Assembly: GCA_902785695.1 (NCBI GenBank)
Contig: CACZZQ010000008.1
Location: 1 to 64,000, forward strand
Length of the DNA stretch: 64,000 nt
Direction of reading: 5' to 3'
From: an uncultured Prevotellaceae bacterium
Lineage (GTDB): Bacteria; Bacteroidota; Bacteroidia; Bacteroidales; Bacteroidaceae
Positions 15,400 through 24,560 of the stretch are shown here, one piece after another (positions within the stretch are counted from its first letter, which is position 1; each line of letters opens with the position of its first letter). The notes beneath the pieces are model-generated. The model made no database searches, had not been told where the DNA came from, and was given only the letters and a program-made list of their open reading frames with translations. The position numbers and the translations under genes were made by a program.

Positions 15400-17253
15400 T
15401 TAAATGCCAAGTTTCTGATTATATTCTTTCAAAGTCTCAAGCACGTTGCACTTCACGTGAACAAAGTTCTCGATGCCAGCAGCCTTCAGGTCTTCCATGC
15501 AAGCAGGAGCACCAGCAACTACGAACATAGCGCGACCATCGAGGTACTTAAATGCAGGAATAGCGTACTCAGCATACTCATCGTCGGAAGAGCAAATCAC
15601 TACGATATCGGCCTTAGCCTCCAAAGCAGCATCGACACCCTCCTCAACAGTCTTGAAGCCGAGGTTATCAATCACCTTGTATCCAGCGCAAGCGAGGAAG
15701 TTGCAAGAGAACTGTGCACGAGCCTGACGCATGGCCAGATTACCAATCGTGAGCATGAATGCCACAGGAACCTTCTCGGCCTTCTCAGTAGCAAGACGCA
15801 GTGTCTCGAAATCAGATGCCAGACGGCTGGTCTTCAAGCCTGGCACATCAGCATCGCCAGCATGAGTAGCGCAGTTGTCAACTGCAAGAGGCTCCTTACC
15901 CTCACTCTTCTCCGTGAAATTGGGGAACTGATTGGTACCCAGCAGGAACTCCTTGCGCTTGGCGGCATCACCGTGACGCTTTACGTTGGTAGCGTTGATG
16001 TCATCCTGTACGATGCCTTTCTTCACGGCCTCCAAGAATCCACCTTCATCCTCAATCTTTAGGAACAGTTTCCAAGCCTCCTGAGCCAGGGCATCAGTGA
16101 GGTGTTCAATATAATAAGAGCCAGCACCCGCATCTACGATACGGTCGAAATGACTCTCTTCCTTGATTATCAGCTGTTGGTTACGGGCGATACGCTCGCT
16201 GAATTCCGTTGGTTTCTCGTAAGGTGCATCGAAAGGTGTAACCACCAAAGAGTGAACACCACCGAGGGCAGCACTCATTGCTTCTGTCTGTGAACGGAGC
16301 AAGTTGACATAACTGTCGAACACCGTTTGATTATAGGTCGATGTAGAGGCATTGATAATCATCTTGCAAGCGCAGTCGCACTTAGGCTCATACTGCTTAA
16401 CAATCTGTGCCCACAGCAGGCGACAGGCGCGGAACTTGGCAATTTCCATGAAATAGTTCTCAGAGATGCCCATGTAGAACTTAATCTTCTTGGCAGCAAG
16501 ATCTACATCAATACCAGCATCTGTCAGTTGTTGCAGATACTCATTACCCCAAGCCAAAGCGTAGCCCATCTCCTGAACGATATAGGCACCGCTGTTGTTC
16601 AGCAGATCGCTGTGTACCATCACGCAACGCAGGTTGGGATAGTCTTTCAGTTTCTCTACCAACTTTGGCATATCGGGCAGCATCATCGTAGAGTCCTTGC
16701 CCTTCATCAGCATACGCTCGATAGGATCGAAGCCTACACCTCCTACTATCTTTTCCTTATCGTAGCCTTCTTTCTCGAAGTATGCCACCAAGAGGTCAGC
16801 CAATTGCAGGGCATGACGTTGGCACGCACGATAGCTCACCTCAACACAGTCGAGACGGATATCCTTCAGCAATGTGTCGATGAATTCAGCACTTAACTCT
16901 GCATGACCCAGTTTGAATCCTATACTGTCCACACCCTTCATCAGGATGTCGAGAGCCTTTTTGTTGGCTTCCGCAGGGTCAGTTACTACGATGTTCTGAC
17001 GAACGTACCACTCATTGGTGTCCTTCTTGTTACCACGCACGAACGGGAACTCACCAGGAAGTGCATCGGGTGTCTTCAGGTTAGCGAGATCTTCGCGACG
17101 ATAGAAGGGTTGCACATTAAAACCTTCGTTTGTTCTCCATACCAAGCGTTTCTGGAAGTCGGCACCTTTCAGGTCTACTTCAATCTTGTCCAGCCACTCT
17201 TGAGTGGTAGGTGCAGTAAACTCGGTAAAGAGTTTCTCTTTGATGTTTGACAT
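15400..17253 (-). CDS. mutA: Methylmalonyl-CoA mutase small subunit
   Basis: The 617-residue protein is homologous to the large subunit but lacks the B12 ligand motif: its C-terminal domain reads FLACAGYKVIDNLGFKTVEEG where the active subunit has DGHDRG. It dimerises with MutB. The barrel portion is recognisable by VSYRACQRHALQLAD and FYMGISENYFMEIAKFRACRLLWA. It is preceded by a TATCTTTG box. I saw no cobalamin riboswitch in the 160-bp upstream gap, although both products depend on B12 chemistry. Confidence 0.95.
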   Translation of the reverse strand: MSNIKEKLFTEFTAPTTQEWLDKIEVDLKGADFQKRLVWRTNEGFNVQPFYRREDLANLKTPDALPGEFPFVRGNKKDTNEWYVRQNIVVTDPAEANKKALDILMKGVDSIGFKLGHAELSAEFIDTLLKDIRLDCVEVSYRACQRHALQLADLLVAYFEKEGYDKEKIVGGVGFDPIERMLMKGKDSTMMLPDMPKLVEKLKDYPNLRCVMVHSDLLNNSGAYIVQEMGYALAWGNEYLQQLTDAGIDVDLAAKKIKFYMGISENYFMEIAKFRACRLLWAQIVKQYEPKCDCACKMIINASTSTYNQTVFDSYVNLLRSQTEAMSAALGGVHSLVVTPFDAPYEKPTEFSERIARNQQLIIKEESHFDRIVDAGAGSYYIEHLTDALAQEAWKLFLKIEDEGGFLEAVKKGIVQDDINATNVKRHGDAAKRKEFLLGTNQFPNFTEKSEGKEPLAVDNCATHAGDADVPGLKTSRLASDFETLRLATEKAEKVPVAFMLTIGNLAMRQARAQFSCNFLACAGYKVIDNLGFKTVEEGVDAALEAKADIVVICSSDDEYAEYAIPAFKYLDGRAMFVVAGAPACMEDLKAAGIENFVHVKCNVLETLKEYNQKLGI

Positions 17254-17296
17254 AGTTTGAATTGTAATATTATATAAGTTTTGATTTTATAGTTTG

Positions 17297-17304
17297 CAAA
17301 GATA
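17297..17304 (-). promoter_or_regulatory. mutAB -7 box
   Basis: TATCTTTG on the minus strand lies 43 bp before the mutA start. Confidence 0.55.
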
Positions 17305-17390
17305 AGCAGAATATCTGAAACTAAAAAAGAAAAGCAGGAAAAAATCATATTTATTTTTCTTTTATTCACAGATATTTCTTACTTTTGCAT

Positions 17391-17398
17391 CATCTTGA
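17391..17398 (+). promoter_or_regulatory. tex -7 box
   Basis: TACTTTTG lies 16 bp upstream of the tex ATG, divergent from the mutAB promoter. Confidence 0.55.
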
Positions 17399-17414
17399 CA
17401 AATAAAACCTATCA

Positions 17415-19580
17415 ATGAAAGAACAAAACACCTTTGCCCGACTCATTGCGCAGAGCCTGAACCTGAACATCGAGGCTGTTGGCAACACCTTATCTTTATT
17501 AGAAGAGGGATGTACGATTCCATTCATATCGCGCTATAGAAAGGAGCGTACAGGCGCACTCGACGAAGTACAGATTGCAACCATCAGCGATGAGAACGAG
17601 CGTTTGAAAGAGATCCAGAAACGTAAGGAAACCGTCGTTAAGACGATTACTGATCAGGAGAAGATGACACCTGAGTTGCAGAAGCGCATAGAACAATGCT
17701 GGGACGCTACAGAATTGGAAGACATCTACCTGCCCTTCAAGCCTCGCCGCAGGACGCGTGCACAGGTGGCTCGTGAACAAGGCCTTGAACCTCTGGCTCA
17801 GATCTTATTAATGCAACGCGAACGTGATCCAGAACGCGCTGCCCAAGCCTTTGTGAAAGGCGAGGTCAAAGATGCTGAGATGGCATTGAAAGGTGCTCAG
17901 GATATCATTGCCGAGACGGTGAGTGAGGACGAGCGTTCGCGTCAGCAACTGCGTGGTGCCTATCGTCGCACAGCCATCATCACATCCAAAGTGGTGAAAG
18001 CCAAAGCCGAAACTGACGAAGCTGCCAAGTATCACGACTATTTTGACTGGAAGGAACCCCTGAAGCGCTGTTCCAGTCACCGCTTGCTGGCTATGCGCCG
18101 AGGTGAAAGCGAAGGTATTCTCCGACTGAGTATCGACCCCATTGATGATGACGAATGTATAGAACGCCTGTTGCATCATTATGTCTATGGTCATACCCCC
18201 TGCGGAGATCTGGTAGCAGAAGCTGTAGAGGATAGTTACAAACGCCTTCTGAAGCCCAGCATAGAGACAGAGTTTACCAATCTGAGCAAGGAGAAGGCCG
18301 ACGAAGAGGCTATCCGTGTGTTTGCAGAGAACCTGCGTCAGCTGTTGCTTGGAGCACCTTTAGGACAGAAACGTGTAATGGGCGTAGATCCTGGATTCCG
18401 CACGGGTTGTAAGGTTGTGTGCCTTGATGCTCAGGGTAACCTGCTCCATCACGAGGCCATCTTCCCCCACCCTCCCATCAACAAGAGGATGCAAGCTACC
18501 GTTCATGTGCAACAAATGTTGGAACAATATCATATTGAGGCAATCGCTATTGGTAATGGTACAGCGAGTCGCGAGACAAAGGCCTTTGTGGAGGATGCGA
18601 TCAAATCACTCCCCTCGCCATTCGGAGAGGGGTCGGGGGTGAGGCTTTATGTAGTCAGCGAAGACGGTGCCTCCGTCTATTCTGCCTCTAAGGTTGCACG
18701 CGACGAGTTTCCAGACGAAGATGTCACCGTTCGCGGAGCCGTATCCATAGGCCGCCGACTGATGGATCCGTTGGCAGAACTGGTGAAGATTGATCCCAAA
18801 AGCATTGGTGTAGGACAATATCAGCACGACGTAGATCAGACAAAACTGAAACACCAGCTCGACCAGACCGTAGAGAGTTGCGTCAATCAGGTGGGTGTCA
18901 ACCTCAACACTGCTTCCAGCCACCTGTTGCAATACGTCAGTGGATTAGGCCCGACGCTGGCAAAGAACATCATTGACTACAGGAAGGAGAACGGTGCATT
19001 CTCATCTCGTGCACAACTTAAGAAAGTACCGCGCTTAGGCCCTTCTGCTTTCCAGCAATGTGCCGGTTTCCTACGCATCCCCGGTGCAAAGAACCCGCTG
19101 GATAATAGTGCCGTTCATCCTGAGAGCTATCCTGTCGTGGAGCAGATGGCGAAGGATTTGGGATGTGCCGTCAAAGACCTCATAGAACAAAAGGAACTGA
19201 GGGGGCGTATCGATATCAAACGATACGTGACAGCAGAAGTGGGACTCCCCACCCTGACGGATATTATGAAGGAGTTGGAAAAGCCCGGTCGTGACCCTCG
19301 CGAACAGTTGGAGGCTTTCGAATTTGACAGTCGTGTTCAGACAGTTGACGATTTGGAGGAAGGCATGATTCTTCCTGGCATCGTGACCAACATCACCAAT
19401 TTCGGAGCTTTCGTAGATATTGGTGTACATCAGGACGGCCTTGTGCATATCTCACAGATGGCAAACCGACGTATAGCCCATCCTACTGATGTAGTGAAAC
19501 TTCATCAGCACGTCACCGTCCGCGTCATAGAAATCGACTATCGCCGCAACCGTATATCGTTGTCCATGAAGCAAGTATAG
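17415..19580 (+). CDS. tex: RNA-binding transcriptional accessory protein Tex
   Basis: The 721-residue protein has the Tex layout: N-terminal helical region with TIPFISRYRKERTGALDE (residues about 34-51), a YqgF-like RNase H fold domain (VMGVDPGFRTGCKVV), helix-hairpin-helix motifs (LQYVSGLGPTLAKNI, then PRLGPSAFQQCAGFLRI) and a C-terminal S1 domain (LPGIVTNITNFGAFVDIGVHQ; SLSMKQV at the end). Tex binds nucleic acid and affects transcription. At about residues 398-410 the run LPSPFGEGSGVR comes from a palindromic DNA insertion just before VVSEDGASVYSAS. It ends 1 bp from the convergent DUF1460 gene. Confidence 0.95.
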   Translation: MKEQNTFARLIAQSLNLNIEAVGNTLSLLEEGCTIPFISRYRKERTGALDEVQIATISDENERLKEIQKRKETVVKTITDQEKMTPELQKRIEQCWDATELEDIYLPFKPRRRTRAQVAREQGLEPLAQILLMQRERDPERAAQAFVKGEVKDAEMALKGAQDIIAETVSEDERSRQQLRGAYRRTAIITSKVVKAKAETDEAAKYHDYFDWKEPLKRCSSHRLLAMRRGESEGILRLSIDPIDDDECIERLLHHYVYGHTPCGDLVAEAVEDSYKRLLKPSIETEFTNLSKEKADEEAIRVFAENLRQLLLGAPLGQKRVMGVDPGFRTGCKVVCLDAQGNLLHHEAIFPHPPINKRMQATVHVQQMLEQYHIEAIAIGNGTASRETKAFVEDAIKSLPSPFGEGSGVRLYVVSEDGASVYSASKVARDEFPDEDVTVRGAVSIGRRLMDPLAELVKIDPKSIGVGQYQHDVDQTKLKHQLDQTVESCVNQVGVNLNTASSHLLQYVSGLGPTLAKNIIDYRKENGAFSSRAQLKKVPRLGPSAFQQCAGFLRIPGAKNPLDNSAVHPESYPVVEQMAKDLGCAVKDLIEQKELRGRIDIKRYVTAEVGLPTLTDIMKELEKPGRDPREQLEAFEFDSRVQTVDDLEEGMILPGIVTNITNFGAFVDIGVHQDGLVHISQMANRRIAHPTDVVKLHQHVTVRVIEIDYRRNRISLSMKQV
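18608..18645 (+). repeat. REP-like palindromic element inside tex
   Basis: CCCCTC and GAGGGG arms flank a short loop and are followed by TCGGGGGTGAGGC. In the gene's frame this encodes PSPFGEGSGVR, matching PSPIGEGRGEA of the mnmE element. Same orientation and frame in both genes. Confidence 0.75.
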
Positions 19581-19581
19581 G

Positions 19582-20415
19582 CTATTTGCCTTTAAGCCGC
19601 ACTACTCGGATGCCCGTATGTGAAGGATGTTTGTAGAGGTACTGACGCAAAGTCATCGGTTCCTCTACAACTTTATGATGAATCATAGAGGCGTTCAGCA
19701 GGTGAAGACCGTCCTTACGCCAGACAGCAAAACCCAAATGAGCAATGTCGAGCCCTGCCTTCGAACAGGTGATAGCCAGGATGTCACCGTCCTTGATGAC
19801 CGACCTCAACAGTTTGGTGTTTTTGACTTCAGACTTGGGAATATAGCGGAAAGTCATACCAGTCAGAGCTTTTTCCTGAGCTGCGATCACTGGTATGAAC
19901 TCAGGGTGTGCTTTCAGTGAACTGTATGCCTTGTGATGCCGACTCATGTAGTCCAACTTTACAGTCTGGAGCGCAATAAAGGGTGATTCCTTCATCTGAA
20001 CTTCACTGACAATGCCCATTTCCGACTTATCGACTATCCAATCCGTGAAGTAATGCAGACGAGATGGATATCCGTCCAGGATTCCCTGACGATAGCGCAG
20101 GGTTTGAAGCATGGTGCGGAAATCACGAAACGAGCGTTTCCCCTGCTGGTGACAAAAGGTCAGAGCTACCACATTCTCCACCAGCGTGGTGCAGTCAAGC
20201 TGACGGGTATTGACCACCAATGCCTCCACATCGTTGATTTCCAGTGTGTGAGCCACATACGGACGCCCCAGAAAACGTCTTGCGAAATACAGCGTGCCGG
20301 CATCGGCTGGTGCTCCTGCCAGCGATTGTTCTATGAAGAGGCTGTCCGAAACCTGGGCGAAAGAGTCGCAGCAGGCACATAGCAACATGATCAATGCAAG
20401 GAAAAAAGTTCTCAT
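19582..20415 (-). CDS. DUF1460 exported amidase-like protein
   Basis: The 277-residue protein has a signal peptide (MRTFFLALIMLLCACCDSFAQ) and the DUF1460 features: RFLGRPYVAHTLE, then QLDCTTLVENVVAL with a candidate catalytic Cys (about residue 94), and a later HLGFAVWRKDGLHLLNAS with a His. This is an NlpC/P60-related fold, and characterised relatives cut peptidoglycan peptides. It shares a 4-bp ATGA overlap with the upstream DUF4421 gene, so the two are co-translated. Confidence 0.88.
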   Translation of the reverse strand: MRTFFLALIMLLCACCDSFAQVSDSLFIEQSLAGAPADAGTLYFARRFLGRPYVAHTLEINDVEALVVNTRQLDCTTLVENVVALTFCHQQGKRSFRDFRTMLQTLRYRQGILDGYPSRLHYFTDWIVDKSEMGIVSEVQMKESPFIALQTVKLDYMSRHHKAYSSLKAHPEFIPVIAAQEKALTGMTFRYIPKSEVKNTKLLRSVIKDGDILAITCSKAGLDIAHLGFAVWRKDGLHLLNASMIHHKVVEEPMTLRQYLYKHPSHTGIRVVRLKGK

Positions 20416-21539
20416 GATTCTTTCTTTCTGTATTTCTTTTTCAATCCGAAATTACATCCCACGTAGATGTTCAACGAACCAAACGTGTTGTTGGTATAGA
20501 AGTGTGACCTGCGGAAATTGTATGTGTGAATAATCATGCTTGTACCGGCATACCATCTCATGTTATTATACACCAGACCGAATCTTCCTATACCGTCAAT
20601 ATTCAGATTACTGAAACTGAACCGGTTCTTCTTGTTGTCATCCACCATACTGCTGATAGTTCGCTTATGGGCAACGGCAGCTTGAACGCTGGCACCCAAC
20701 AGCCAGTTACGTGCAAACACCCAGTTGTAGGCATAGCCACCCGACAAGCTGAAATCCACATATTTCACGCTATGAAACATCAATCCGCTGTCAAGAGGCA
20801 CCGTCTGGCTACCCATCTTTTCATCCACCAATTGTTGGAGGCTACTATGATCCAATTCTATGGAGTTGCGCATATAGCCAAAGCCGGCCAGCCATGATCC
20901 GCAGCTAATCTTTTGGATTGTGCTTTGAGCGAAAGCTGCTGGATATGAGAACTTTCCATGGTTGAATATATAGTAGACATTGAACCCCGTAACGCCTGCT
21001 TCGAGTCCGTCAAAGGGCTGATTATCCAGGGCAGAGAAGTCCTGATGACTGCGCAAGTTGGCATTCCTGATTTTATAGTTGCTGCCAGTGCGTCGGTAGA
21101 ACAAGTCAAGACCTATCTGCGAACTATAGATACTCAAGTCAAACTCCTTCCTACCGTCGTTCATACCCAGATTGTTGAGTGAAAAGGTATAGCCCAAAAA
21201 CACCCACTTCCACCCGGCATAGGGGCCTACACGAAGTTCCTGATCAGGTGCAAAGGTGATTGACTGGCTGTTGTCAGCCGACGAGCGAAGCGTATAGATA
21301 TCATAGTTCATCGTACCCTGAACCATAGCAGCAAACACATAGTGCTGAGGTTCAATGTATCGCTCGTCAAGGCGGTCGAATCCTCGTATCACCCTGCGTA
21401 TGAGACTCAGTTTCCTTACTGGTGCCTCTTCCTGCTTCACCTCATCAGCTACGGCAATTTGCAGCGTGTCGACAGGCTCTTGTGCAGCTGCCGAGATCGT
21501 TATCCAAATACATATTATATATAAAAGGAGTCTTTTCAA
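20412..21539 (-). CDS. DUF4421 outer-membrane-like protein
   Basis: The 375-residue product has a signal peptide ending near SAAAQE. It then shows alternating hydrophobic strands and aromatic residues typical of a beta-barrel: GPYAGWKWVFLGYTFSLNN, FSLSGGYAYNWVFARNW, and a C-terminal strand VGCNFGLKKKY. This agrees with the DUF4421 family of Bacteroidota. The exact function is unknown. The downstream peptidoglycan-amidase-like gene and the upstream oxidoreductase gene (17 bp away) suggest a cell-envelope operon. Confidence 0.85.
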   Translation of the reverse strand: MKRLLLYIICIWITISAAAQEPVDTLQIAVADEVKQEEAPVRKLSLIRRVIRGFDRLDERYIEPQHYVFAAMVQGTMNYDIYTLRSSADNSQSITFAPDQELRVGPYAGWKWVFLGYTFSLNNLGMNDGRKEFDLSIYSSQIGLDLFYRRTGSNYKIRNANLRSHQDFSALDNQPFDGLEAGVTGFNVYYIFNHGKFSYPAAFAQSTIQKISCGSWLAGFGYMRNSIELDHSSLQQLVDEKMGSQTVPLDSGLMFHSVKYVDFSLSGGYAYNWVFARNWLLGASVQAAVAHKRTISSMVDDNKKNRFSFSNLNIDGIGRFGLVYNNMRWYAGTSMIIHTYNFRRSHFYTNNTFGSLNIYVGCNFGLKKKYRKKES

Positions 21540-21556
21540 TCCTTCAGTTTTCGTTT

Positions 21557-22540
21557 TTAGAACTTACCTAAAATCCTATCCATCACCCAGTTGATGGATG
21601 TTGCCGACACGCTGGTGGCAGTACAGATGGCCTTGCCCTGCAGATGTTCGCACACGCTCTTGATCAGCGGATATTGCACATACTGCGGATTGGGAACCTC
21701 GATGCGCTGGGTACCCTCGCTTGTGTTCACCTCGATAGGCTTATAGTTGAACACCGAGAAGCTAAGTGAGCCCTGATTGCCGATGAGCAGTATTCGGTCG
21801 TTGCGTGCCGACTCATGTCCTACGAAGCACCACGAGCCGCTTCCAGGCAATCCGTTCTCAAACTGGAACACGGCACTCACCGTGTCTTCGGCAGTGTACA
21901 GGTGTCCGCGATTGGCACAGATGCCACGTGCCTCCAGTATCATGCCAAACATATCTTGTAGCAGGTCTATCTGATGAGGTGCGAGGTCGTAGAAATAGCC
22001 GCCGCCAGAAATATCGGGCTTCAGTCGCCAGGGCAGGTTCTCCGGGTGTGCATAATCCAATGGGCGTGGGGGCCACGAGAATCGTATCTGCACATTGATG
22101 ACATTGCCTATCGTTCCCTGTTCCACCAATTGCTTCACGCGCTGGAAATAAGGCAGGTTCCTGCGATAATAGGCCACGAAGCAGGGTATGCCCGTCTGTT
22201 CCGATATACGGTTCACGCGAATACAGTCTTCATAGTTGGCTGCTAAGGGCTTCTCTACATATACCGGCTTCCCTGCCTTCATAGCCATGATGGCAAAGGT
22301 GGCATGACTGGCTGGGGGCGTAGCCACATAGATGGCATTCACCTCTGGATCGTCTATCAGTTCCTGTGCATCGGTGTACCATCGTGGCACCCCGTGACGC
22401 ACGGCATACGACCGTGCTTTCAGCTCCGTGCGGCTCATTACTGCCACCACTCTGGAATCTTCCACCTGGTCGAAGGCAGGTCCGCTTTTCAGCTCGCAAA
22501 CCTCGCCACAGCCTATAAATCCCCACCGTAATTCTTTCAT
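21557..22540 (-). CDS. Gfo/Idh/MocA-family NAD(P)-dependent oxidoreductase
   Basis: The 327-residue protein starts with a Rossmann fold (GFIGCGEVCELKSGP, residues 8-22), has the family's VYVATPPASHA and the catalytic KPVYVEKPLA (Glu-Lys-Pro), and a C-terminal alpha/beta domain with GGGYFYDLAPHQIDLL. Members oxidise or reduce sugars and related compounds; the substrate cannot be read from the sequence. It has its own promoter (TACCTTTG, 22559-22566 minus). Confidence 0.92.
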   Translation of the reverse strand: MKELRWGFIGCGEVCELKSGPAFDQVEDSRVVAVMSRTELKARSYAVRHGVPRWYTDAQELIDDPEVNAIYVATPPASHATFAIMAMKAGKPVYVEKPLAANYEDCIRVNRISEQTGIPCFVAYYRRNLPYFQRVKQLVEQGTIGNVINVQIRFSWPPRPLDYAHPENLPWRLKPDISGGGYFYDLAPHQIDLLQDMFGMILEARGICANRGHLYTAEDTVSAVFQFENGLPGSGSWCFVGHESARNDRILLIGNQGSLSFSVFNYKPIEVNTSEGTQRIEVPNPQYVQYPLIKSVCEHLQGKAICTATSVSATSINWVMDRILGKF

Positions 22541-22558
22541 GTACCGTCAAATTTTCTG

Positions 22559-22617
22559 CAAAGGTATAAAATAATTATGAATTATGAATTATGAATTAAA
22601 AATTATTTGTACCTTTG
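22559..22617. promoter_or_regulatory. Divergent promoter pair
   Basis: TACCTTTG occurs on the minus strand at 22559-22566, serving the oxidoreductase, and on the plus strand at 22610-22617, serving the membrane protein and hisB. The gap between them is filled by AATTATG tandem repeats. Confidence 0.65.
22573..22598 (+). repeat. 7-bp tandem repeat AATTATG, three full copies plus
   Basis: AATTATG repeats at 22573, 22580 and 22587, followed by AATTA. It is simple-sequence DNA between two divergent promoters; copy-number change would alter promoter spacing. Confidence 0.8.
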
Positions 22618-22639
22618 CGCCACATTAAAAGAAGACACA

Positions 22640-23377
22640 ATGGGTAACACAACAGATTTGGCGCTTCTAAGGAAACGCAGTATGGCAAGCATCATCAGCG
22701 ATGCCTACCGTTTATATATGGACAATTTCAAGAAACTGTTCCGTGCATCATGGCCTTTAGCCATCATCTACGCCGCAGTATTCGCATTAACCACCAATCT
22801 TTTCATACGCGACGTACTGACCACCGTTACCACCATCAGCGACTGGTCGATGGTAGATTGGAGTGCATTTTTGTCTCATTGCTGGATGGCAATCGGCTCC
22901 ATGCTCCTGTTTGTCATTGCAGCCCTGCTTCTGGCCTCTACTGCTTTCTGGGCTTGTCGTTGTCACAAGCAGACAGGAGCCATCGAGCGTTCTCTCCACT
23001 GGTGGGGTGTGTGGCCTTCACTATGGTATCCGAAGACGCTCGGCAAGAGCATCAAGTGGTTTTTCAAGCCAGGTTTCCGTTATTGGGGAATGTTCTTTGC
23101 CACATGGCTCATTACGATGTTCATCACTACTGCCATCACACTCTTCTGTGAACTGCCGGCTGTCATCATCGGCATTGCCAACGTCAAGGCCTACACAGGC
23201 GCAGCTATGGGCGACCCATTAGGAATGCCCGACTATCTGCCCCTGATGACCTTCATTGCATTCTTCGTGGCAGGCTTCGTGCAGGCATACGTCCATCTGG
23301 CCAGCATCTTCCCCTTCTATTATGCCTTTGGCATGGCCAAGACCATTGAAACGGAACGAAATAAAATGAAGATATGA
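22640..23377 (+). CDS. Integral membrane protein of unknown function
   Basis: The ATG at 22640 follows the -7 box by 23 bp and gives 245 residues; an in-frame ATG at 22607 overlaps the promoter. Hydrophobic segments lie around residues 36-58, 82-110, 155-185 and 208-232. Short loops contain Trp and Cys ([10 protein letters not shown]). I do not recognise a family. The stop overlaps the hisB start (ATGA), so the two proteins are made from one transcript, but nothing links this one to histidine synthesis. Confidence 0.75.
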   Translation: MGNTTDLALLRKRSMASIISDAYRLYMDNFKKLFRASWPLAIIYAAVFALTTNLFIRDVLTTVTTISDWSMVDWSAFLSHCWMAIGSMLLFVIAALLLASTAFWACRCHKQTGAIERSLHWWGVWPSLWYPKTLGKSIKWFFKPGFRYWGMFFATWLITMFITTAITLFCELPAVIIGIANVKAYTGAAMGDPLGMPDYLPLMTFIAFFVAGFVQAYVHLASIFPFYYAFGMAKTIETERNKMKI

Positions 23378-24441
23378 AACGTATATTGTTTATCGACCGC
23401 GACGGTACCCTCGTAGAGGAACCTAACGACGAGCAGGTCGACGCTCTTGAGAAAATCAAGTTCAAGCCCGGCGTGTTCCGCTGGCTGGGATTCCTGCGTG
23501 AGAAGACCGACTTCCTCTTCGTCATGGTGAGTAATCAGGACGGACTGGGCACCGCTTCTTTCCCTGAAGACACATTTTGGCCCTCACAGAACTTCATCCT
23601 CGATGCCTTGAAGGGCGAGGGTATTGAGTTCGATGACATCCTCATTGACAACCATTTCCCTGAGGACAATGCCCCCACCCGCAAGCCAAATACGGGCTTG
23701 GTGAAGAAATACATGGACAATCCTGAGTACGACATTGCCCATAGCTACGTGATCGGCGATCGTGAGACCGATGCCAAGTTAGCTGAAAACATCGGTTGTA
23801 AGGCCATGATCCTCAGCGACCACCTCACGTGGAAGCAGGTGGCAGAGCAGATCTTCGACGGTGAGCGCACGGCAGAAGTCGTTCGCACCACCAAGGAGAC
23901 AGACATCCACATACGCCTCACCCTCGACGGCACTGGTAAGTCCGACATCTCTACAGGCCTGGGCTTCTTCGACCATATGCTGGAACAGATTGCCCGTCAC
24001 GGTCAGATGGACTTGATGATACATACCAAGGGCGACCTCCACGTAGACGAGCACCACACCATCGAGGACACAGGCCTTGCCTTAGGCCAATGCATCCGCG
24101 AGGCTCTCGGCTCCAAGCGCGGCATTGAGCGCTACGGCTTCTCGTTGCCTATGGATGATTGTCACGCCCACGTCACGCTCGACTTCTCTGGCCGTCCCTG
24201 GCTTATCTGGAAAACGGAGTTCCATCGAGAATATGTCGGTGATGTGCCTACGGAAATGTTCTTCCATTTCTTCAAGAGCCTGAGCGACGCAGCCCTGATG
24301 AACCTCTACATAGAGGCCGAGGGCGACAACGAGCACCATAAGGCCGAGGCCATCTTCAAGGCACTGGCTCGTGCTCTGCGTGCTGCCGTACGCCGAGATA
24401 TAGACCACTATCAGCTGCCCTCCACCAAAGGTGCTCTTTAG
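23374..24441 (+). CDS. hisB: Bifunctional histidinol-phosphatase / imidazoleglycerol-phosphate dehydratase
   Basis: The 355-residue protein joins two steps of histidine synthesis. Residues 1-165 are the HAD phosphatase ([12 protein letters not shown] with the DxD pair; [22 protein letters not shown]). Residues 166-355 are the dehydratase with the metal-binding HHTIEDTG and EHHKAEA motifs and [13 protein letters not shown]. This fusion is usual in Bacteroidota and enterobacteria. Other his genes are not adjacent, and I saw no his leader peptide upstream. Confidence 0.96.
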   Translation: MKRILFIDRDGTLVEEPNDEQVDALEKIKFKPGVFRWLGFLREKTDFLFVMVSNQDGLGTASFPEDTFWPSQNFILDALKGEGIEFDDILIDNHFPEDNAPTRKPNTGLVKKYMDNPEYDIAHSYVIGDRETDAKLAENIGCKAMILSDHLTWKQVAEQIFDGERTAEVVRTTKETDIHIRLTLDGTGKSDISTGLGFFDHMLEQIARHGQMDLMIHTKGDLHVDEHHTIEDTGLALGQCIREALGSKRGIERYGFSLPMDDCHAHVTLDFSGRPWLIWKTEFHREYVGDVPTEMFFHFFKSLSDAALMNLYIEAEGDNEHHKAEAIFKALARALRAAVRRDIDHYQLPSTKGAL

Positions 24442-24515
24442 TGTGTCCATAAGCCAAAATTTTAATAATTATAATAATTTCTGTACCAAAAAGACAATTA
24501 TTCAAGAAAACTTCG

Positions 24516-24523
24516 TATCTTTG
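24516..24523 (+). promoter_or_regulatory. pgk -7 box
   Basis: TATCTTTG lies 37 bp before the pgk ATG. The 5' leader is A+T-rich, as is common for highly expressed genes in this phylum. Confidence 0.6.
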
Positions 24524-24560
24524 CAAACAGTTTGTTTTTTAATTTAAATATTGTAGTAAA

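Noticed and set aside
17254..17414. Cobalamin riboswitch upstream of mutAB
   Set aside because: The gap shows only promoter boxes and A+T-rich DNA; no B12-box-like conserved sequence is visible.
22541..22639. His attenuator upstream of the hisB operon
   Set aside because: There is no His-rich mini-ORF; the transcript leader is only about 15-20 nt.
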